Source: JAEMQF01 sp963775015
GTDB lineage: Bacteria; Pseudomonadota; Gammaproteobacteria; Burkholderiales; Burkholderiaceae_C
Direction of reading: 5' to 3'
Length of the DNA: 64,000 bases
Assembly: GCA_963775015.1 (NCBI GenBank)
Contig: CAVZHI010000001.1
Coordinates: forward strand, 310,001 to 374,000
In this document: positions 1 to 9,422 of the stretch, piece by piece
Layout: every line of letters starts with the position of its first letter
Position numbering within the stretch: the first letter of the stretch is position 1
Translations under genes and position numbers: made by a program
Notes under the pieces: model-generated
The model's input: only the letters and a program-made list of their open reading frames with translations
Told to the model about the DNA's origin: nothing
Database searches by the model: none

Positions 1-1540
1 CGGTCACCGCGGGGTTGCTGCGCACGATGACGAGCTTCACCGCTTCGCCGGCCTTCGCGTCGGGGACGCCGACGGCGGCGCACTCGAGGATGCCGTCCAT
101 CTGCGTCACGACGTCTTCGACCTCGTTCGGGTAGACGTTGAAGCCGCTCACCAGGATCATGTCTTTCTTGCGATCGACGATCTTGAAGTAACCGCGCTCG
201 TCGACGACGCCGATGTCGCCGCTGCGGAAGAAGCCGTCGGCCGTCATCACCTTTGCGGTTTCGTCGTCGCGCTTCCAGTAGCCCGCCATGACCTGCGGGC
301 CGCGGATGCAGATTTCGCCGGGCGTGCCGACAGCCACCTCAACGCCGTCGTCGTCGAGCAGCGTGACGTCGGTGTTGGGCATCGGCAAACCGATGTTGCC
401 GCTGTACGCGGTGCTGTCGACGGGGTTGCACGTCGCTGAGGGCGACGTCTCCGACAGGCCGTAGCCTTCGACGATCGGGCAGCCGGTTTTTTCCAGCCAG
501 AGCTTGGCCGTCGCGCTTTGCACCGCCATGCCGCCGCCGACCGAAATCACGAGGTGGCTCCAGTCCACCTTGCCGAAGTCGGGGTGGTGCGCCATCGCGT
601 TGAAAAGCGTGTTCACGGCGGGAAAGCTGTGGAACCTGATTCCCGCGAGCTCCTTGAACACGCTCGGCAAATCGCGCGGGTTCGCGACCAGGATGTTGCA
701 GCCACCCATGCGCATGCCGAGCATCATGTTCGTGTTGAAGCCGAAGATGTGGTACAGCGGTAGCGCGCACACCGTGACGACCTGTTCGCCGGGCGGAATC
801 TTCTTCAGCGCCGGTTGGTACCAGGCTTCGGCCTGCAGGATGTTCGCGACGAGATTGCGGTGCAACAGCACCGCGCCCTTGCTCACGCCCGTCGTTCCGC
901 CGGTGTATTGCAGCACCGCGATGTCATCCAGGCCGACGCTCGCCGGCGTGAACGCCAGGGTCGCGCCGCGCGCCAGCGCCGCGTTGAAATCGACCGCGCC
1001 CGGCAGCTGGTACGCCGGCACCATCTTCTTCACGTTGCGCACGACGTAGTTGACGATCAGGCGCTTCGGGAAGCCGAGCATGTCGCCCAAGGCGGTCGTG
1101 ATGATGTGCTTCGTCGGCACGGCGGGCAGCACCTGCTGCAGCACATGCGCGAAGTTCTCGACGATCAGGATCGCTTTCGCGCCCGAGTCCTTGAGTTGAT
1201 GTTCGAGTTCGCGCGGCGTGTAGAGCGGGTTCACGTTGACGACGACGTAACCCGCGCGCAGGATCGCCGCCACTGCCACCGGGTACTGCGGCACGTTGGG
1301 CATCATCACGGCGACCCGATCGCCCTTGGCCAGGCCGAGCGACTGCAGGTACGCGGCGAGCGCGCGCGAGGTTTCGTCAATTTGCGAGAACGCAAACGCC
1401 TTGCCCATGAAGCGGTACGCGGGCAGCGCGGCGAACTTGGCGAAGCTCGCGTCGAGCAAGGCGACGAGCGAGGAATATTGTTCGACGTTGATTTCCGCCG
1501 GCACGCCCTGCGGATATTGTTTGAGCCAGGTCTTTTCCAT
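1..1540 (-). CDS. fadD: Long-chain acyl-CoA ligase, 3' end beyond the window
   Basis: Activates fatty acids to acyl-CoA through an acyl-AMP intermediate. About 513 codons are visible from the ATG at 1538-1540 and the frame stays open to base 1, so only the last few dozen residues are missing. The three ANL-superfamily signatures are in order: YTGGTTGVSKGA near residue 209 (ATP phosphates), YGLSETSP near 358, and the hinge DRKKDMILVSGFNVYPNE near 455, which reads almost like E. coli FadD. It is divergent from the sugar-acid cluster, and nothing ties it to that pathway. Chain-length preference cannot be read from sequence. Confidence 0.92.
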   Translation of the reverse strand, partial: MEKTWLKQYPQGVPAEINVEQYSSLVALLDASFAKFAALPAYRFMGKAFAFSQIDETSRALAAYLQSLGLAKGDRVAVMMPNVPQYPVAVAAILRAGYVVVNVNPLYTPRELEHQLKDSGAKAILIVENFAHVLQQVLPAVPTKHIITTALGDMLGFPKRLIVNYVVRNVKKMVPAYQLPGAVDFNAALARGATLAFTPASVGLDDIAVLQYTGGTTGVSKGAVLLHRNLVANILQAEAWYQPALKKIPPGEQVVTVCALPLYHIFGFNTNMMLGMRMGGCNILVANPRDLPSVFKELAGIRFHSFPAVNTLFNAMAHHPDFGKVDWSHLVISVGGGMAVQSATAKLWLEKTGCPIVEGYGLSETSPSATCNPVDSTAYSGNIGLPMPNTDVTLLDDDGVEVAVGTPGEICIRGPQVMAGYWKRDDETAKVMTADGFFRSGDIGVVDERGYFKIVDRKKDMILVSGFNVYPNEVEDVVTQMDGILECAAVGVPDAKAGEAVKLVIVRSNPAVT

Positions 1541-1781
1541 CACGCACTCCGGTCTTGCCGTCGATGTTCTTTTTTGTGTCCCCTGCGGGTTGCAGTGCGG
1601 AAACGCACTCGATTCTGATCCCGCACCCCGGCGCCGGCCCTAGGGTGTTTCGATAGCCCGCCAAGCACGGCGCCGCGCACCCCAACGCGAGGGTTATCCC
1701 GACCTGGGCGCTCGGAGCGAGCCCTGAAAATCGCGACTCGCCAAGCGCAGAGTGGCGCGGCCGAACGCTCGAAGGAAACCC

Positions 1782-2810
1782 ATGACCCTGACCTGCCGGA
1801 TTTACGGCGCGCACGACCTGCGGCTCGAAGACGACGCGGCGGCCGAACTGGGGGCGACAGATGTCGAACTGCGCCTGGGCGCGGGAGGCATTTGCGGCTC
1901 CGACCTGCACTACTACCAGCATGGCCGCGTTGGCGCCTTCGTGATGCGCGAGCCGCTCATCCCCGGGCACGAAGCGTCGGGCGTCGTCGCGCGGATCGGG
2001 TCGAAGGTGACGCGCGTCCAGGTCGGCGACAAGGTCGCGATCAATCCGTCGCACGCTTGCGGCCAGTGCAATTACTGCCTGGGCGGGCGCTTCAATTTGT
2101 GCCGCCACATGCGGTTCCTCGGCAGCGCGAGCGTGTTCCCGCACGTGCAAGGCATGTTCAGCGAGCGCTTCGTGATGGGCGAGCGTCAGCTCACGCCGAT
2201 CCCGGAGGACATCTCGCTCGGCGAGATCGCCTGCGCCGAGCCGCTTTCGATCGGCCTGCACGCCGTGCATCGGGCGGGTGATCTGCTCGGCAAGACGGTG
2301 CTGGTCACGGGTGGCGGAACGATCGGCTGCATGAGCGCGATCGCCGCGAAACTCGCCGGCGCCGCGCACGTGATCGTCGCCGATGTCGCGGCGCGCCCGT
2401 TGGACGTGGCGTGCCGCATTGGCGCCGACGAAGTGATTCGCTCCGATCAGGCCAGCAGCACGGACCTGGCCGACATCGCCGACATCTGCATCGAAGCCGC
2501 GGGCCAGCCCGCAGCGCTCGCGACGTGCCTGCAAGCGGCGCGGCGCGGCGGGCGCATCGTGCAGGTGGGCACGCTGCCGGCTGAAGGTGTGCACTTCCCG
2601 GCGAACAGCGTGATGGCGCGCGAGCTCGACTACGTGGGCGCGTTCCGCGCTGCGCACGCCTTCGACTGGGCGGTGCAGGCGCTGCGCAGCAAGCGCGTCG
2701 ACGTGCGGCCGCTGCTGAGCGCGCAACTGCCGCTGGCGCGCGCGCTCGAGGCGTTCGAGCTCGCTGCGGACCGCAGCCGCAGTACCAAGGTGCAAGTGAT
2801 GGGCGCGTGA
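1782..2810 (+). CDS. Zinc-dependent sugar-acid dehydrogenase, L-idonate 5-dehydrogenase type
   Basis: A 342-residue medium-chain dehydrogenase. It carries the catalytic zinc Cys in GICGSDLHYY, the GHEASG motif, the structural zinc cluster CGQCNYCLGGRFNLC (about residues 96-110) and a Rossmann segment VLVTGGGTIGC near 172. The ATG at 1782 is chosen because GAAGGA lies 6-11 bases upstream; an in-frame GTG at 1752 lacks such a site. IdnD-like enzymes oxidise hexonates such as L-idonate to 5-keto acids with NAD(P). As first gene of the TRAP/dehydratase cluster it probably feeds an imported hexonate into the pathway, but the exact substrate is inferred. Confidence 0.85.
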   Translation: MTLTCRIYGAHDLRLEDDAAAELGATDVELRLGAGGICGSDLHYYQHGRVGAFVMREPLIPGHEASGVVARIGSKVTRVQVGDKVAINPSHACGQCNYCLGGRFNLCRHMRFLGSASVFPHVQGMFSERFVMGERQLTPIPEDISLGEIACAEPLSIGLHAVHRAGDLLGKTVLVTGGGTIGCMSAIAAKLAGAAHVIVADVAARPLDVACRIGADEVIRSDQASSTDLADIADICIEAAGQPAALATCLQAARRGGRIVQVGTLPAEGVHFPANSVMARELDYVGAFRAAHAFDWAVQALRSKRVDVRPLLSAQLPLARALEAFELAADRSRSTKVQVMGA

Positions 2811-2862
2811 GGTCAATTCGCGCGGTGATTATTTTTCGAGTCGATTGTTCAAAGGAGATGTG

Positions 2863-3831
2863 ATGAAGACATTCATGAAGAGCCTGGCCATCGTCATCGC
2901 CACGCTGGCGAGCCTCAGCGCCGGCGCGCAGACGAAACTCAAGTGGGCGCATGTCTACGAGACCTCGGAGCCGTATCACACCGAATCGGTGTGGGCGGCG
3001 GCCGAAATCAAGAAGCGTTCGAACGGCAAGTTCGACATCCAGGTGTTCCCGGCGTCGAGCCTCGGCAAAGAGACCGACATCAACCAGGGCATGCAGCTCG
3101 GCACGGTGGACATGATCATCAGCGGCCCGAGTTTTGCCGCGCGCAGCTACCCGCGGCTGGGGATCGCCTACTACCCGTTCATCTTCCGCGACGGCGACCA
3201 CCTGCTCGCCTACAGCAAGAGCGCCGTGTTCAAGGAAATGATCGACGGCTTTCGCGACAAGACCGGAATCCAGATCCTCGCCTACACCTACTACGGCGCG
3301 CGCCACACGACGAGCCAGAAGGCGTTCACCGACTGCGCCGGAATGAAAGGCCTGAAGATCCGCGTTCCCGATGTGCCCGCGTACCGCGCGACGCCCGAAT
3401 CGTGCGGCGCGAACCCGACGCCGATCGCCTTCGCCGAGGTCTACCTCGCGCTGCAGAACGGCACCGTCGACGCGCAGGAAAACCCGCTCACGACGATCGA
3501 AGCGAAGAAGTTCTACGAAGTGCAAAAGCACATCATGCTCACCGGCCACATCGTCGACGGCTTGACGACGCAGGTCGCGCCGCATCTGTGGAAGACGCTG
3601 TCCGACGCGGAGAAGGCGATGTTCACCGAAGTTGCGCTCGAGGCCGCAGCGCGCGCGACGGCGCAGATCAAGAAGCGCGAATCGGAGCTCGTCGACGAAT
3701 TCAAGAAGAAGGGCTTGGGAATCAACGTCGTGAACCGGCAGAGTTTTGTCGACGCGGTGCTGAAGAACAAGAGCGTCGAGTCGATGGGATTCGACAAGAA
3801 GGACTACGACCGCATCGTGTCCTTGAAGTAG
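2863..3831 (+). CDS. dctP: TRAP transporter solute-binding protein, DctP family
   Basis: Periplasmic receptor of a tripartite ATP-independent importer, 322 residues. A signal peptide covers about residues 1-23 (MKTFMKSLAIVIATLASLSAGAQ). The body has typical DctP motifs, including the conserved VDAQENP segment that positions the ligand carboxylate-binding Arg region. AAAGGAGATG directly before the ATG at 2863 fixes the start. DctQ and DctM follow. DctP proteins of this kind bind organic or sugar acids. The neighbouring hexonate enzymes suggest a hexonate or hexuronate ligand, which is inference. Confidence 0.93.
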   Translation: MKTFMKSLAIVIATLASLSAGAQTKLKWAHVYETSEPYHTESVWAAAEIKKRSNGKFDIQVFPASSLGKETDINQGMQLGTVDMIISGPSFAARSYPRLGIAYYPFIFRDGDHLLAYSKSAVFKEMIDGFRDKTGIQILAYTYYGARHTTSQKAFTDCAGMKGLKIRVPDVPAYRATPESCGANPTPIAFAEVYLALQNGTVDAQENPLTTIEAKKFYEVQKHIMLTGHIVDGLTTQVAPHLWKTLSDAEKAMFTEVALEAAARATAQIKKRESELVDEFKKKGLGINVVNRQSFVDAVLKNKSVESMGFDKKDYDRIVSLK

Positions 3832-3863
3832 GCAGCCGAGACGCCACGACGCTCACGCAGCAT

Positions 3864-3924
3864 GTCACCCCGACGCAAGTCGGGGTCCATGGCCTGCGTG
3901 GATCCCGACGTTCGTCGGGATGAC
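3864..3924. repeat. REP-like double-hairpin repeat, copy 1
   Basis: Two adjacent stem-loops bounded by GTCA...TGAC: CCCCGAC-GCAA-GTCGGGG, then ATCCCGAC-GTTC-GTCGGGAT. The same architecture recurs at 41639-41706 and 59467-59544 with the stem sequence CCCGGC/GCCGGG. It fills most of the gap between dctP and dctQ. Such elements can stabilise the upstream message or lower expression of downstream genes, which would suit a binding protein needed in excess. Confidence 0.8.
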
Positions 3925-3941
3925 AACTGGAACCCTGAAGC

Positions 3942-4505
3942 ATGGACATCGACTCCGGCCCGAAAGTGATGGGCGATGACGGCGAGTTCCACGCCACCGA
4001 CGAAGCCGTGGACCTCTCAGCCACGCCGCTCGAAGCCTGGGCCGCGCTGCTCCTGTTCTGGGCGCTCGCCGGCGTCGTATTCACCCAGTTCTTCACGCGC
4101 TACGCGCTGAACAACTCGGCGGCGTGGACCGAGGAGATCGCGCGCTACCTGCTGATCGGCGTGGTTTTTGTGGGCGCGTCGATCGGCGTGGCGAAGAACA
4201 ACCACATCCAGGTCGACCTGCTCTACCGCTACCTGCCGGCGCGCATGTGCCGCGCGCTCGCGCTGCTCGTCGACGTGCTGCGCATCGGCTTCTTCGTTGC
4301 GATGGTCGCGACGACGGTACAGATGATGCAGAAGATGGGCTCGTACCAGATGACGATCGTCGACCTGCCGATGAACATCGTCTACAGCGTCGTGCTGTTC
4401 GGTTTTCTGGCGATGGCGCTGCGCTCGGTCTGGGTCCTGCGTGTGCACCTGAAGCGTGGTTACTCCGTGCTCGAGCGGCCTGAATCGCACATGACCGATC
4501 GCTGA
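3942..4505 (+). CDS. dctQ: TRAP transporter small permease, DctQ family
   Basis: Inner-membrane small subunit of the TRAP importer, 187 residues with about four predicted membrane segments after a polar N-terminus of roughly 25 residues. The segment around SAAWTEEIARYLLIG is the usual DctQ signature. It pairs with DctM 24 bases downstream to form the Na+-driven channel that receives solute from DctP. The start at 3942 follows a REP-like element and has only a weak ribosome site, so lower translation than dctP is plausible. Confidence 0.92.
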   Translation: MDIDSGPKVMGDDGEFHATDEAVDLSATPLEAWAALLLFWALAGVVFTQFFTRYALNNSAAWTEEIARYLLIGVVFVGASIGVAKNNHIQVDLLYRYLPARMCRALALLVDVLRIGFFVAMVATTVQMMQKMGSYQMTIVDLPMNIVYSVVLFGFLAMALRSVWVLRVHLKRGYSVLERPESHMTDR

Positions 4506-4529
4506 GAACAAGGTCGATCAGAAACCCTC

Positions 4530-5933
4530 ATGCTGAAGATCATTTTTCTGTTCCTCATGGCGAGCGGCCTGCCGGTGGCCATCGCCATGGCCGGTTCGTG
4601 CCTGGTCTACATCTGGATCAGCGGCAATCAGCCGCCGCTCACGGTCGTGCACCGCATGATCGGCGGCATCGATTCGTTTCCGCTGCTCGCGGTGCCGTTT
4701 TTCATCCTCGCCGGGAATCTGATGAACAACGCCGGCATCACGAACCGCATCTACAACTTCGCGCTCGCGCTCGTCGGCTGGCTCAAAGGGGGCCTGGGCC
4801 ACGTCAACGTCGTCGGCTCGGTGATCTTCGCCGGCATGAGCGGCACCGCGGTCGCCGACGCTGCGGGCCTGGGCACGGTCGAAATCAAGGCGATGAAGGA
4901 CCATGGCTACGACCTCGAGTTTGCGGTCGGCGTGACGGCTGCGTCGGCGACGCTCGGACCCATCATTCCGCCGAGCCTGCCGTTCGTCATCTACGCGATG
5001 ATGGCCAACGTCTCAGTGGGCGCGCTGTTCCTCGCCGGCATCCTGCCCGGTGTGCTGATGGCGTTTCTGATGATGCTCACGGTCGCGTACTACGCGCACA
5101 AGAACAACTGGGGGGCGGACGTCACGTTCTCCTGGAGCCGCATCGGCCGGGCGCTGATCGAGCTGGCGCTTGTCATCGTCTGGCCGGTCGGCACCTGGGT
5201 TCTCGTGAACAAGCTGGACCTGCCGGCGCAGCCGGTCGTGTTCGGCGCGATCGTGTCGCTGTTTGCGCTGGACCGGATGTTCCGCTTCCAGGCGGTGCTG
5301 CCGATCATGACGCCGGTGCTGCTCATCGGCGGCATGACGACGGGCCTCTTCACGCCCACCGAAGGCGCGATCGCTGCGAGCGCGTGGGCGATGGTGCTCG
5401 GCCTCGTGTGGTACCGCACGATGACGTGGAAGATGTTCGTCAAGGTGAGCCTGGACACGGTCGAGACGACAGCGACGGTGATGTTCATCGTCGCCGCGGC
5501 GTCGATCTTCGGCTGGATGCTCACCGCCACCGGCGTCACCGCGGCGATCGCCGAATGGGTGCTCGCGGTGACGAAGCAGCCGTGGCTGTTCCTGCTGATG
5601 GCGAATCTTCTGATGCTGTTTGTCGGCTGTTTCCTCGAGCCGACTGCGGCGATCACGATCCTGGTTCCGATCCTGCTGCCGATCGCGCACAAGCTCGGCG
5701 TGGACCCGGTGCACTTCGGCCTCGTGATGGTGCTGAACCTGATGATCGGCCTGCTGCACCCGCCGATGGGAATGGTGCTGTTCGTTCTGGCGCGAGTCGC
5801 CAAGTTGAGCGTCGAGCGCACGACGATGGCGATCCTGCCCTGGCTCGTGCCCTTGCTCGTGAGCCTGGTGATCCTGACCTACATCCCGGCGATTTCGCTG
5901 TGGCTGCCCCGCACGTTTGGGTTCGGCGCATGA
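4530..5933 (+). CDS. dctM: TRAP transporter large permease, DctM family
   Basis: A 467-residue, strongly hydrophobic protein with the 12-or-so membrane segments of the DctM/IT superfamily. Family marks include AGNLMNNAGIT, the SGTAVADAAGLGTVEIKAM region and the GPIIPPSLPFVIYA loop. It is the ion-coupled transport channel and acts with the preceding dctP and dctQ products. It is translated from an ATG at 4530 close behind dctQ, with no sign of truncation. Confidence 0.94.
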   Translation: MLKIIFLFLMASGLPVAIAMAGSCLVYIWISGNQPPLTVVHRMIGGIDSFPLLAVPFFILAGNLMNNAGITNRIYNFALALVGWLKGGLGHVNVVGSVIFAGMSGTAVADAAGLGTVEIKAMKDHGYDLEFAVGVTAASATLGPIIPPSLPFVIYAMMANVSVGALFLAGILPGVLMAFLMMLTVAYYAHKNNWGADVTFSWSRIGRALIELALVIVWPVGTWVLVNKLDLPAQPVVFGAIVSLFALDRMFRFQAVLPIMTPVLLIGGMTTGLFTPTEGAIAASAWAMVLGLVWYRTMTWKMFVKVSLDTVETTATVMFIVAAASIFGWMLTATGVTAAIAEWVLAVTKQPWLFLLMANLLMLFVGCFLEPTAAITILVPILLPIAHKLGVDPVHFGLVMVLNLMIGLLHPPMGMVLFVLARVAKLSVERTTMAILPWLVPLLVSLVILTYIPAISLWLPRTFGFGA

Positions 5934-6026
5934 GGCTGAGCGCGCCGCGTCGCGACCGCGAGGCGTGACAAGCTCCTAGAATCGGCGCCTTCGGCCACCT
6001 GGGCGCAGCGCCCGTCGGAACACCCC

Positions 6027-6797
6027 ATGACCCAACGACTCGCCGGCAAGACCGCCCTCGTCACCGCCGCCGGCCAAGGCATCGGCCGCGCCACCGCGCT
6101 CGCGTTCGCGCGCGAAGGCGCACGCGTCATCGCGACCGACGTCAACACCGATCTGCTCGCCGAAGTCGGGCGCACGACGGGCGTGAAGACGCGGCGCCTG
6201 GACGTGACCGATGCGCACGCGGTGAGCGCGCTCGCCGCCGAGCTCGGCGCGGTGCAGGTGCTGTTCAACGCGGCGGGCTTCGTGCACGCCGGAACGATTC
6301 TCGAATGCGACGAAGCGGCGTGGGACTTTTCGTTCAACCTCAACGTGCGCTCCATGTACCGCCTCAGCCGCGCGCTGCTGCCGGCAATGCTCGCGCACTA
6401 CAAACAAGCCAACGTCGGCGGATCGATCATCAACGTCGCCTCGGGCGCGTCGAGCGTGCGCGGCATCCCGAACCGCTTTGTCTACGGCACGACCAAGGCG
6501 GCGGTGATCGGCCTCACCAAAGCGATCGCTGCGGACTACATCAAGCAGGGCATCCGCTGCAACGCGATCTGCCCCGGGACGATCGAGTCGCCGTCGCTGC
6601 GCGAACGCATCGCGGCGCAGGCCAAGACCAGCGGCCAGACGCTCGCACAAGTCGAAGCCGCGTTCATCGCGCGCCAGCCGATGGGGCGCCTCGGGACGAC
6701 GGAAGAAGTGGCGATGCTCGCCGTCTACCTTGGCTCCGACGAATCGGCGTTCACGACCGGCACGACGCCGCTCGTCGACGGCGGCTTTGCGCTTTGA
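6027..6797 (+). CDS. SDR dehydrogenase, 2-keto-3-deoxy sugar-acid type
   Basis: A 256-residue short-chain dehydrogenase. It has the NAD-binding stretch VTAAGQGIGRATA, an Asp after the second strand (ATDVN) that favours NAD, the Ser region NVASGASS and the YGTTK catalytic pair. The overall form matches BDH2/2-keto-3-deoxy-L-fuconate dehydrogenase-like enzymes. With an FAH-family hydrolase next door, the likely reaction is oxidation of a 2-keto-3-deoxy sugar acid to a 2,4-diketo acid. That reaction is known for L-fuconate and L-rhamnonate pathways and is inferred here. Confidence 0.83.
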   Translation: MTQRLAGKTALVTAAGQGIGRATALAFAREGARVIATDVNTDLLAEVGRTTGVKTRRLDVTDAHAVSALAAELGAVQVLFNAAGFVHAGTILECDEAAWDFSFNLNVRSMYRLSRALLPAMLAHYKQANVGGSIINVASGASSVRGIPNRFVYGTTKAAVIGLTKAIAADYIKQGIRCNAICPGTIESPSLRERIAAQAKTSGQTLAQVEAAFIARQPMGRLGTTEEVAMLAVYLGSDESAFTTGTTPLVDGGFAL

Positions 6798-6864
6798 CCG
6801 AACCTGCACGCTGAATCGAACTGGATCGAATCTTTCACCTCCCTCAACCAAGGACTGATTTTTC

Positions 6865-7728
6865 ATGAAGCTGATGCGCTACGGCCCCAAGGGGGCGGAA
6901 AAACCGGCACTCATTGACGCCCAGGGCAAGGTGCGCGACCTCTCCGACGTGCTGCCCGACATCACCGCCGAAACGCTCACACCGGGAAGCCTGAAGCGAC
7001 TCCGTGAGCTCGACGTGGCGAGCCTGCCGGTCGTGAGCAACCCCGGGCGCATCGCGCCGCCGTGGAGTGGCTGCGGCAAGTTCGTCGCTGTCGGGCTGAA
7101 CTATTCCGACCACGCCGCGGAAACGGGGAATCCGATCCCGAAAGAGCCGGTGCTGTTCATGAAGACGACGAGCTGCATCGTCGGCTGCAACGACGCCGTC
7201 GTCCTGCCCAAGGGCTCGGTGAAGGGCGACTGGGAAGTGGAACTCGGGATCGTCATCGGCTCGAAGGCGCGCTATGTGGCCAAGGCTGACGCGTTGAAGT
7301 ATGTCGCCGGCTATTGCGTCGTGAACGATGTGTCGGAGCGCGAATACCAGATCGAGCGCGGCGGCCAGTGGGACAAGGGCAAGGGCTGCGACACCTTCGG
7401 CCCCATCGGCCCGTGGATGGTGAGCGCCGACGAAGTGCCCGACCCGCAGAACCTGACGATGTGGCTGGACGTGAACGGCAAGCGCTGCCAGAACGGCAGC
7501 ACGCGCACGATGATCTTCGGCGTGGCGCATCTCGTGAGCTACATCAGCGAGTTCATGACGCTGTATCCCGGTGACCTGATCACGACCGGAACGCCGCCGG
7601 GCGTGGGCCTGGGCATGAAGCCGCCCGTGTTCCTCAAACCCGGCGACACGATGCGGCTCTCGATCCAGGGCCTCGGCGAGCAGCAGCAGAAGGTCTACGC
7701 CTGGGACGCGGCGCTGATCGACGGCTGA
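6865..7728 (+). CDS. Fumarylacetoacetate hydrolase-family protein, probable 2,4-diketo-3-deoxy sugar-acid hydrolase
   Basis: A 287-residue FAH-fold enzyme. The metal-binding acids lie in GDWEVELGIVIG and in VVNDVSEREYQ, and the GTPPGVGLGMKPP loop is typical of the subgroup often labelled ureidoglycolate lyase, which includes 2,4-diketo-3-deoxy-L-rhamnonate hydrolases. Members of that subgroup cleave a beta-diketo acid to pyruvate plus a second acid. It follows the SDR gene by 67 bases and precedes the UxaA-family gene by 33, which supports a shared pathway. No purine-degradation gene is nearby, so a ureidoglycolate role is less likely. Confidence 0.85.
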   Translation: MKLMRYGPKGAEKPALIDAQGKVRDLSDVLPDITAETLTPGSLKRLRELDVASLPVVSNPGRIAPPWSGCGKFVAVGLNYSDHAAETGNPIPKEPVLFMKTTSCIVGCNDAVVLPKGSVKGDWEVELGIVIGSKARYVAKADALKYVAGYCVVNDVSEREYQIERGGQWDKGKGCDTFGPIGPWMVSADEVPDPQNLTMWLDVNGKRCQNGSTRTMIFGVAHLVSYISEFMTLYPGDLITTGTPPGVGLGMKPPVFLKPGDTMRLSIQGLGEQQQKVYAWDAALIDG

Positions 7729-7761
7729 GGACGGCGACGCAATAGCCCCGAGCCACGAGCC

Positions 7762-9303
7762 ATGACCGCTGCAACCGCGCTGTCGCCCGTCATCCGCATC
7801 CACGCCGCCGACAACGTCGTCATCGCGCGCCATCAACTGCTCGGTGGCACGCTGCTGCCGGGCGAGGGCGTCCGGGTCAGCGGGCTGATTCCGCCCGGGC
7901 ACAAGGTGGCAGTGCGGGCGATTGCGCAGGGCGAAGCGGTGCGGCGCTACAACCAGATCATCGGCATGGCCAAGGTTGTGATCGCACCGGGACAGCATGT
8001 GCACACGCACAACCTGGAGTTCAGCCACTTCGCGCGCAACTACGCCGCAGGCCTGGGTGCGATGCCCACGGCGTATGTGGATCAACCCGCGACGTTCCAG
8101 GGAATCCGCCGCGCCGACGGCCGCATCGCGACGCGCAACTATGTTGGCGTACTGACATCGGTGAATTGCTCGGCGACCGTGGCACGCGCGATCGCCGATC
8201 ATTTTCGGCGGGACATCCACCCCGAAGCGCTTGCCGCGTTCCCCAATGTCGACGGCGTGATCGCGCTCACGCACGGCGGCGGCTGCGCGACGGCGAGCGA
8301 CGGCGAGCCGCTGCAACTGCTGCGGCGAACGCTCGGCGGTTATGCGCGCCACGCCAACTTCTCGGCGATCCTTGTCGTGGGTCTCGGCTGCGAGACGAAC
8401 CAGATCGCCGGATTGATGGAGCAGGAAGGGTTGAGCGCAGGCACCGCGCTGCACACCTTCAACATCCAGGAGACGGGCGGAACGAAGAAGACGGTGGCGC
8501 ATGGCGTCGAGCTGATCACCTGGCTCTTGGAAGAAGCGAACAAGGTGAAACGCGAGCCGGTGAGCGCGGGCCACATCACGGTCGGGTTGCAATGCGGCGG
8601 TTCGGACGGCTATTCCGGCATCAGCGCGAACCCCGCTCTCGGCGCCGCAGTGGACCGGCTCGTGCGCCACGGCGGCACGGCGATCTTGTCGGAAACGCCC
8701 GAGATCTACGGCGGTGAACACCTGCTGACGCGCCGAGCCGTGTCCGCGGCGGTGGCCGACAAGTTGCTCGCCCGAATCAAGTGGTGGGAGAACCACTGTG
8801 AGCGCAATGACGCCGAAATGGACAACAACCCTTCCGCGGGCAACAAGGCGGGCGGCCTGACGACGATTCTGGAGAAGTCGCTCGGCGCGATCGCGAAGAG
8901 CGGCACGACGAACCTCGTCGATGTTTATGAATACGCGCAACCCGTGACGGCCAAAGGCCTCGTCTTCATGGACACGCCGGGCTACGACCCAGTCTCAGCG
9001 ACGGGCCAGGTGGCGGGTGGTGCGAACCTGATCTGCTTCACGACCGGCCGCGGCTCGGCGTACGGTTGCGCGCCGTCGCCGTCGCTGAAACTCAGCACGA
9101 ACAGCGAACTGTGGCGCAAACAGGAAGACGACATCGACATCAACTGCGGCAGCGTGATCGACGGCACGGCGAGCATCGATGAACTCGGCGAGCAGATTTT
9201 TCAGCTCATGTTGCAGACCGCGTCGGGAACCAAGACCAAAAGCGAAGTTCACGGCTACGGGCAAAACGAATTCGTGCCGTGGCAGCTCGGCGCGACGATG
9301 TAG
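7762..9303 (+). CDS. UxaA-family dehydratase (altronate/galactarate dehydratase type)
   Basis: A 513-residue single-chain protein. An N-terminal SAF domain (about residues 8-85) is followed by the UxaA catalytic body with conserved Cys/Gly motifs such as GGGCATASD, VGLGCETNQI and LQCGGSDGYSGI. Family members dehydrate aldonates, for example D-altronate to 2-keto-3-deoxygluconate, using an Fe2+ centre. As the fourth catabolic gene in the cluster it supplies a 2-keto-3-deoxy acid to the SDR and FAH enzymes. Which aldonate it uses is not decided by the sequence. Confidence 0.88.
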   Translation: MTAATALSPVIRIHAADNVVIARHQLLGGTLLPGEGVRVSGLIPPGHKVAVRAIAQGEAVRRYNQIIGMAKVVIAPGQHVHTHNLEFSHFARNYAAGLGAMPTAYVDQPATFQGIRRADGRIATRNYVGVLTSVNCSATVARAIADHFRRDIHPEALAAFPNVDGVIALTHGGGCATASDGEPLQLLRRTLGGYARHANFSAILVVGLGCETNQIAGLMEQEGLSAGTALHTFNIQETGGTKKTVAHGVELITWLLEEANKVKREPVSAGHITVGLQCGGSDGYSGISANPALGAAVDRLVRHGGTAILSETPEIYGGEHLLTRRAVSAAVADKLLARIKWWENHCERNDAEMDNNPSAGNKAGGLTTILEKSLGAIAKSGTTNLVDVYEYAQPVTAKGLVFMDTPGYDPVSATGQVAGGANLICFTTGRGSAYGCAPSPSLKLSTNSELWRKQEDDIDINCGSVIDGTASIDELGEQIFQLMLQTASGTKTKSEVHGYGQNEFVPWQLGATM

Positions 9304-9318
9304 CCGCGATGCACATTC

Positions 9319-9330
9319 GGTCAGGGGTCG
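9319..9330. repeat. 12-bp direct repeat, left copy
   Basis: GGTCAGGGGTCG, identical to 10650-10661. The two copies bracket the lower-GC two-gene module and lie just after the UxaA-family stop codon and at the end of the PIN gene. The arrangement looks like an insertion scar or the recombination site of a small genetic islet, but chance or a dispersed GGTCAGGGGTC-type repeat family cannot be excluded. Confidence 0.55.
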
Positions 9331-9422
9331 TGAAAGCTCTGGCTGGCGCCGCCGTCTGAACGGTGTCATCATTGCCGCAGTCTCAACGTCTGCGAGCTTC
9401 GCGATAGTCGCGTGAACCTCAA

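Noticed and set aside
6844..8940. A 698-codon minus-strand frame opposite the FAH and UxaA genes
   Set aside because: It covers two genuine genes in full and shows no recognisable domain.
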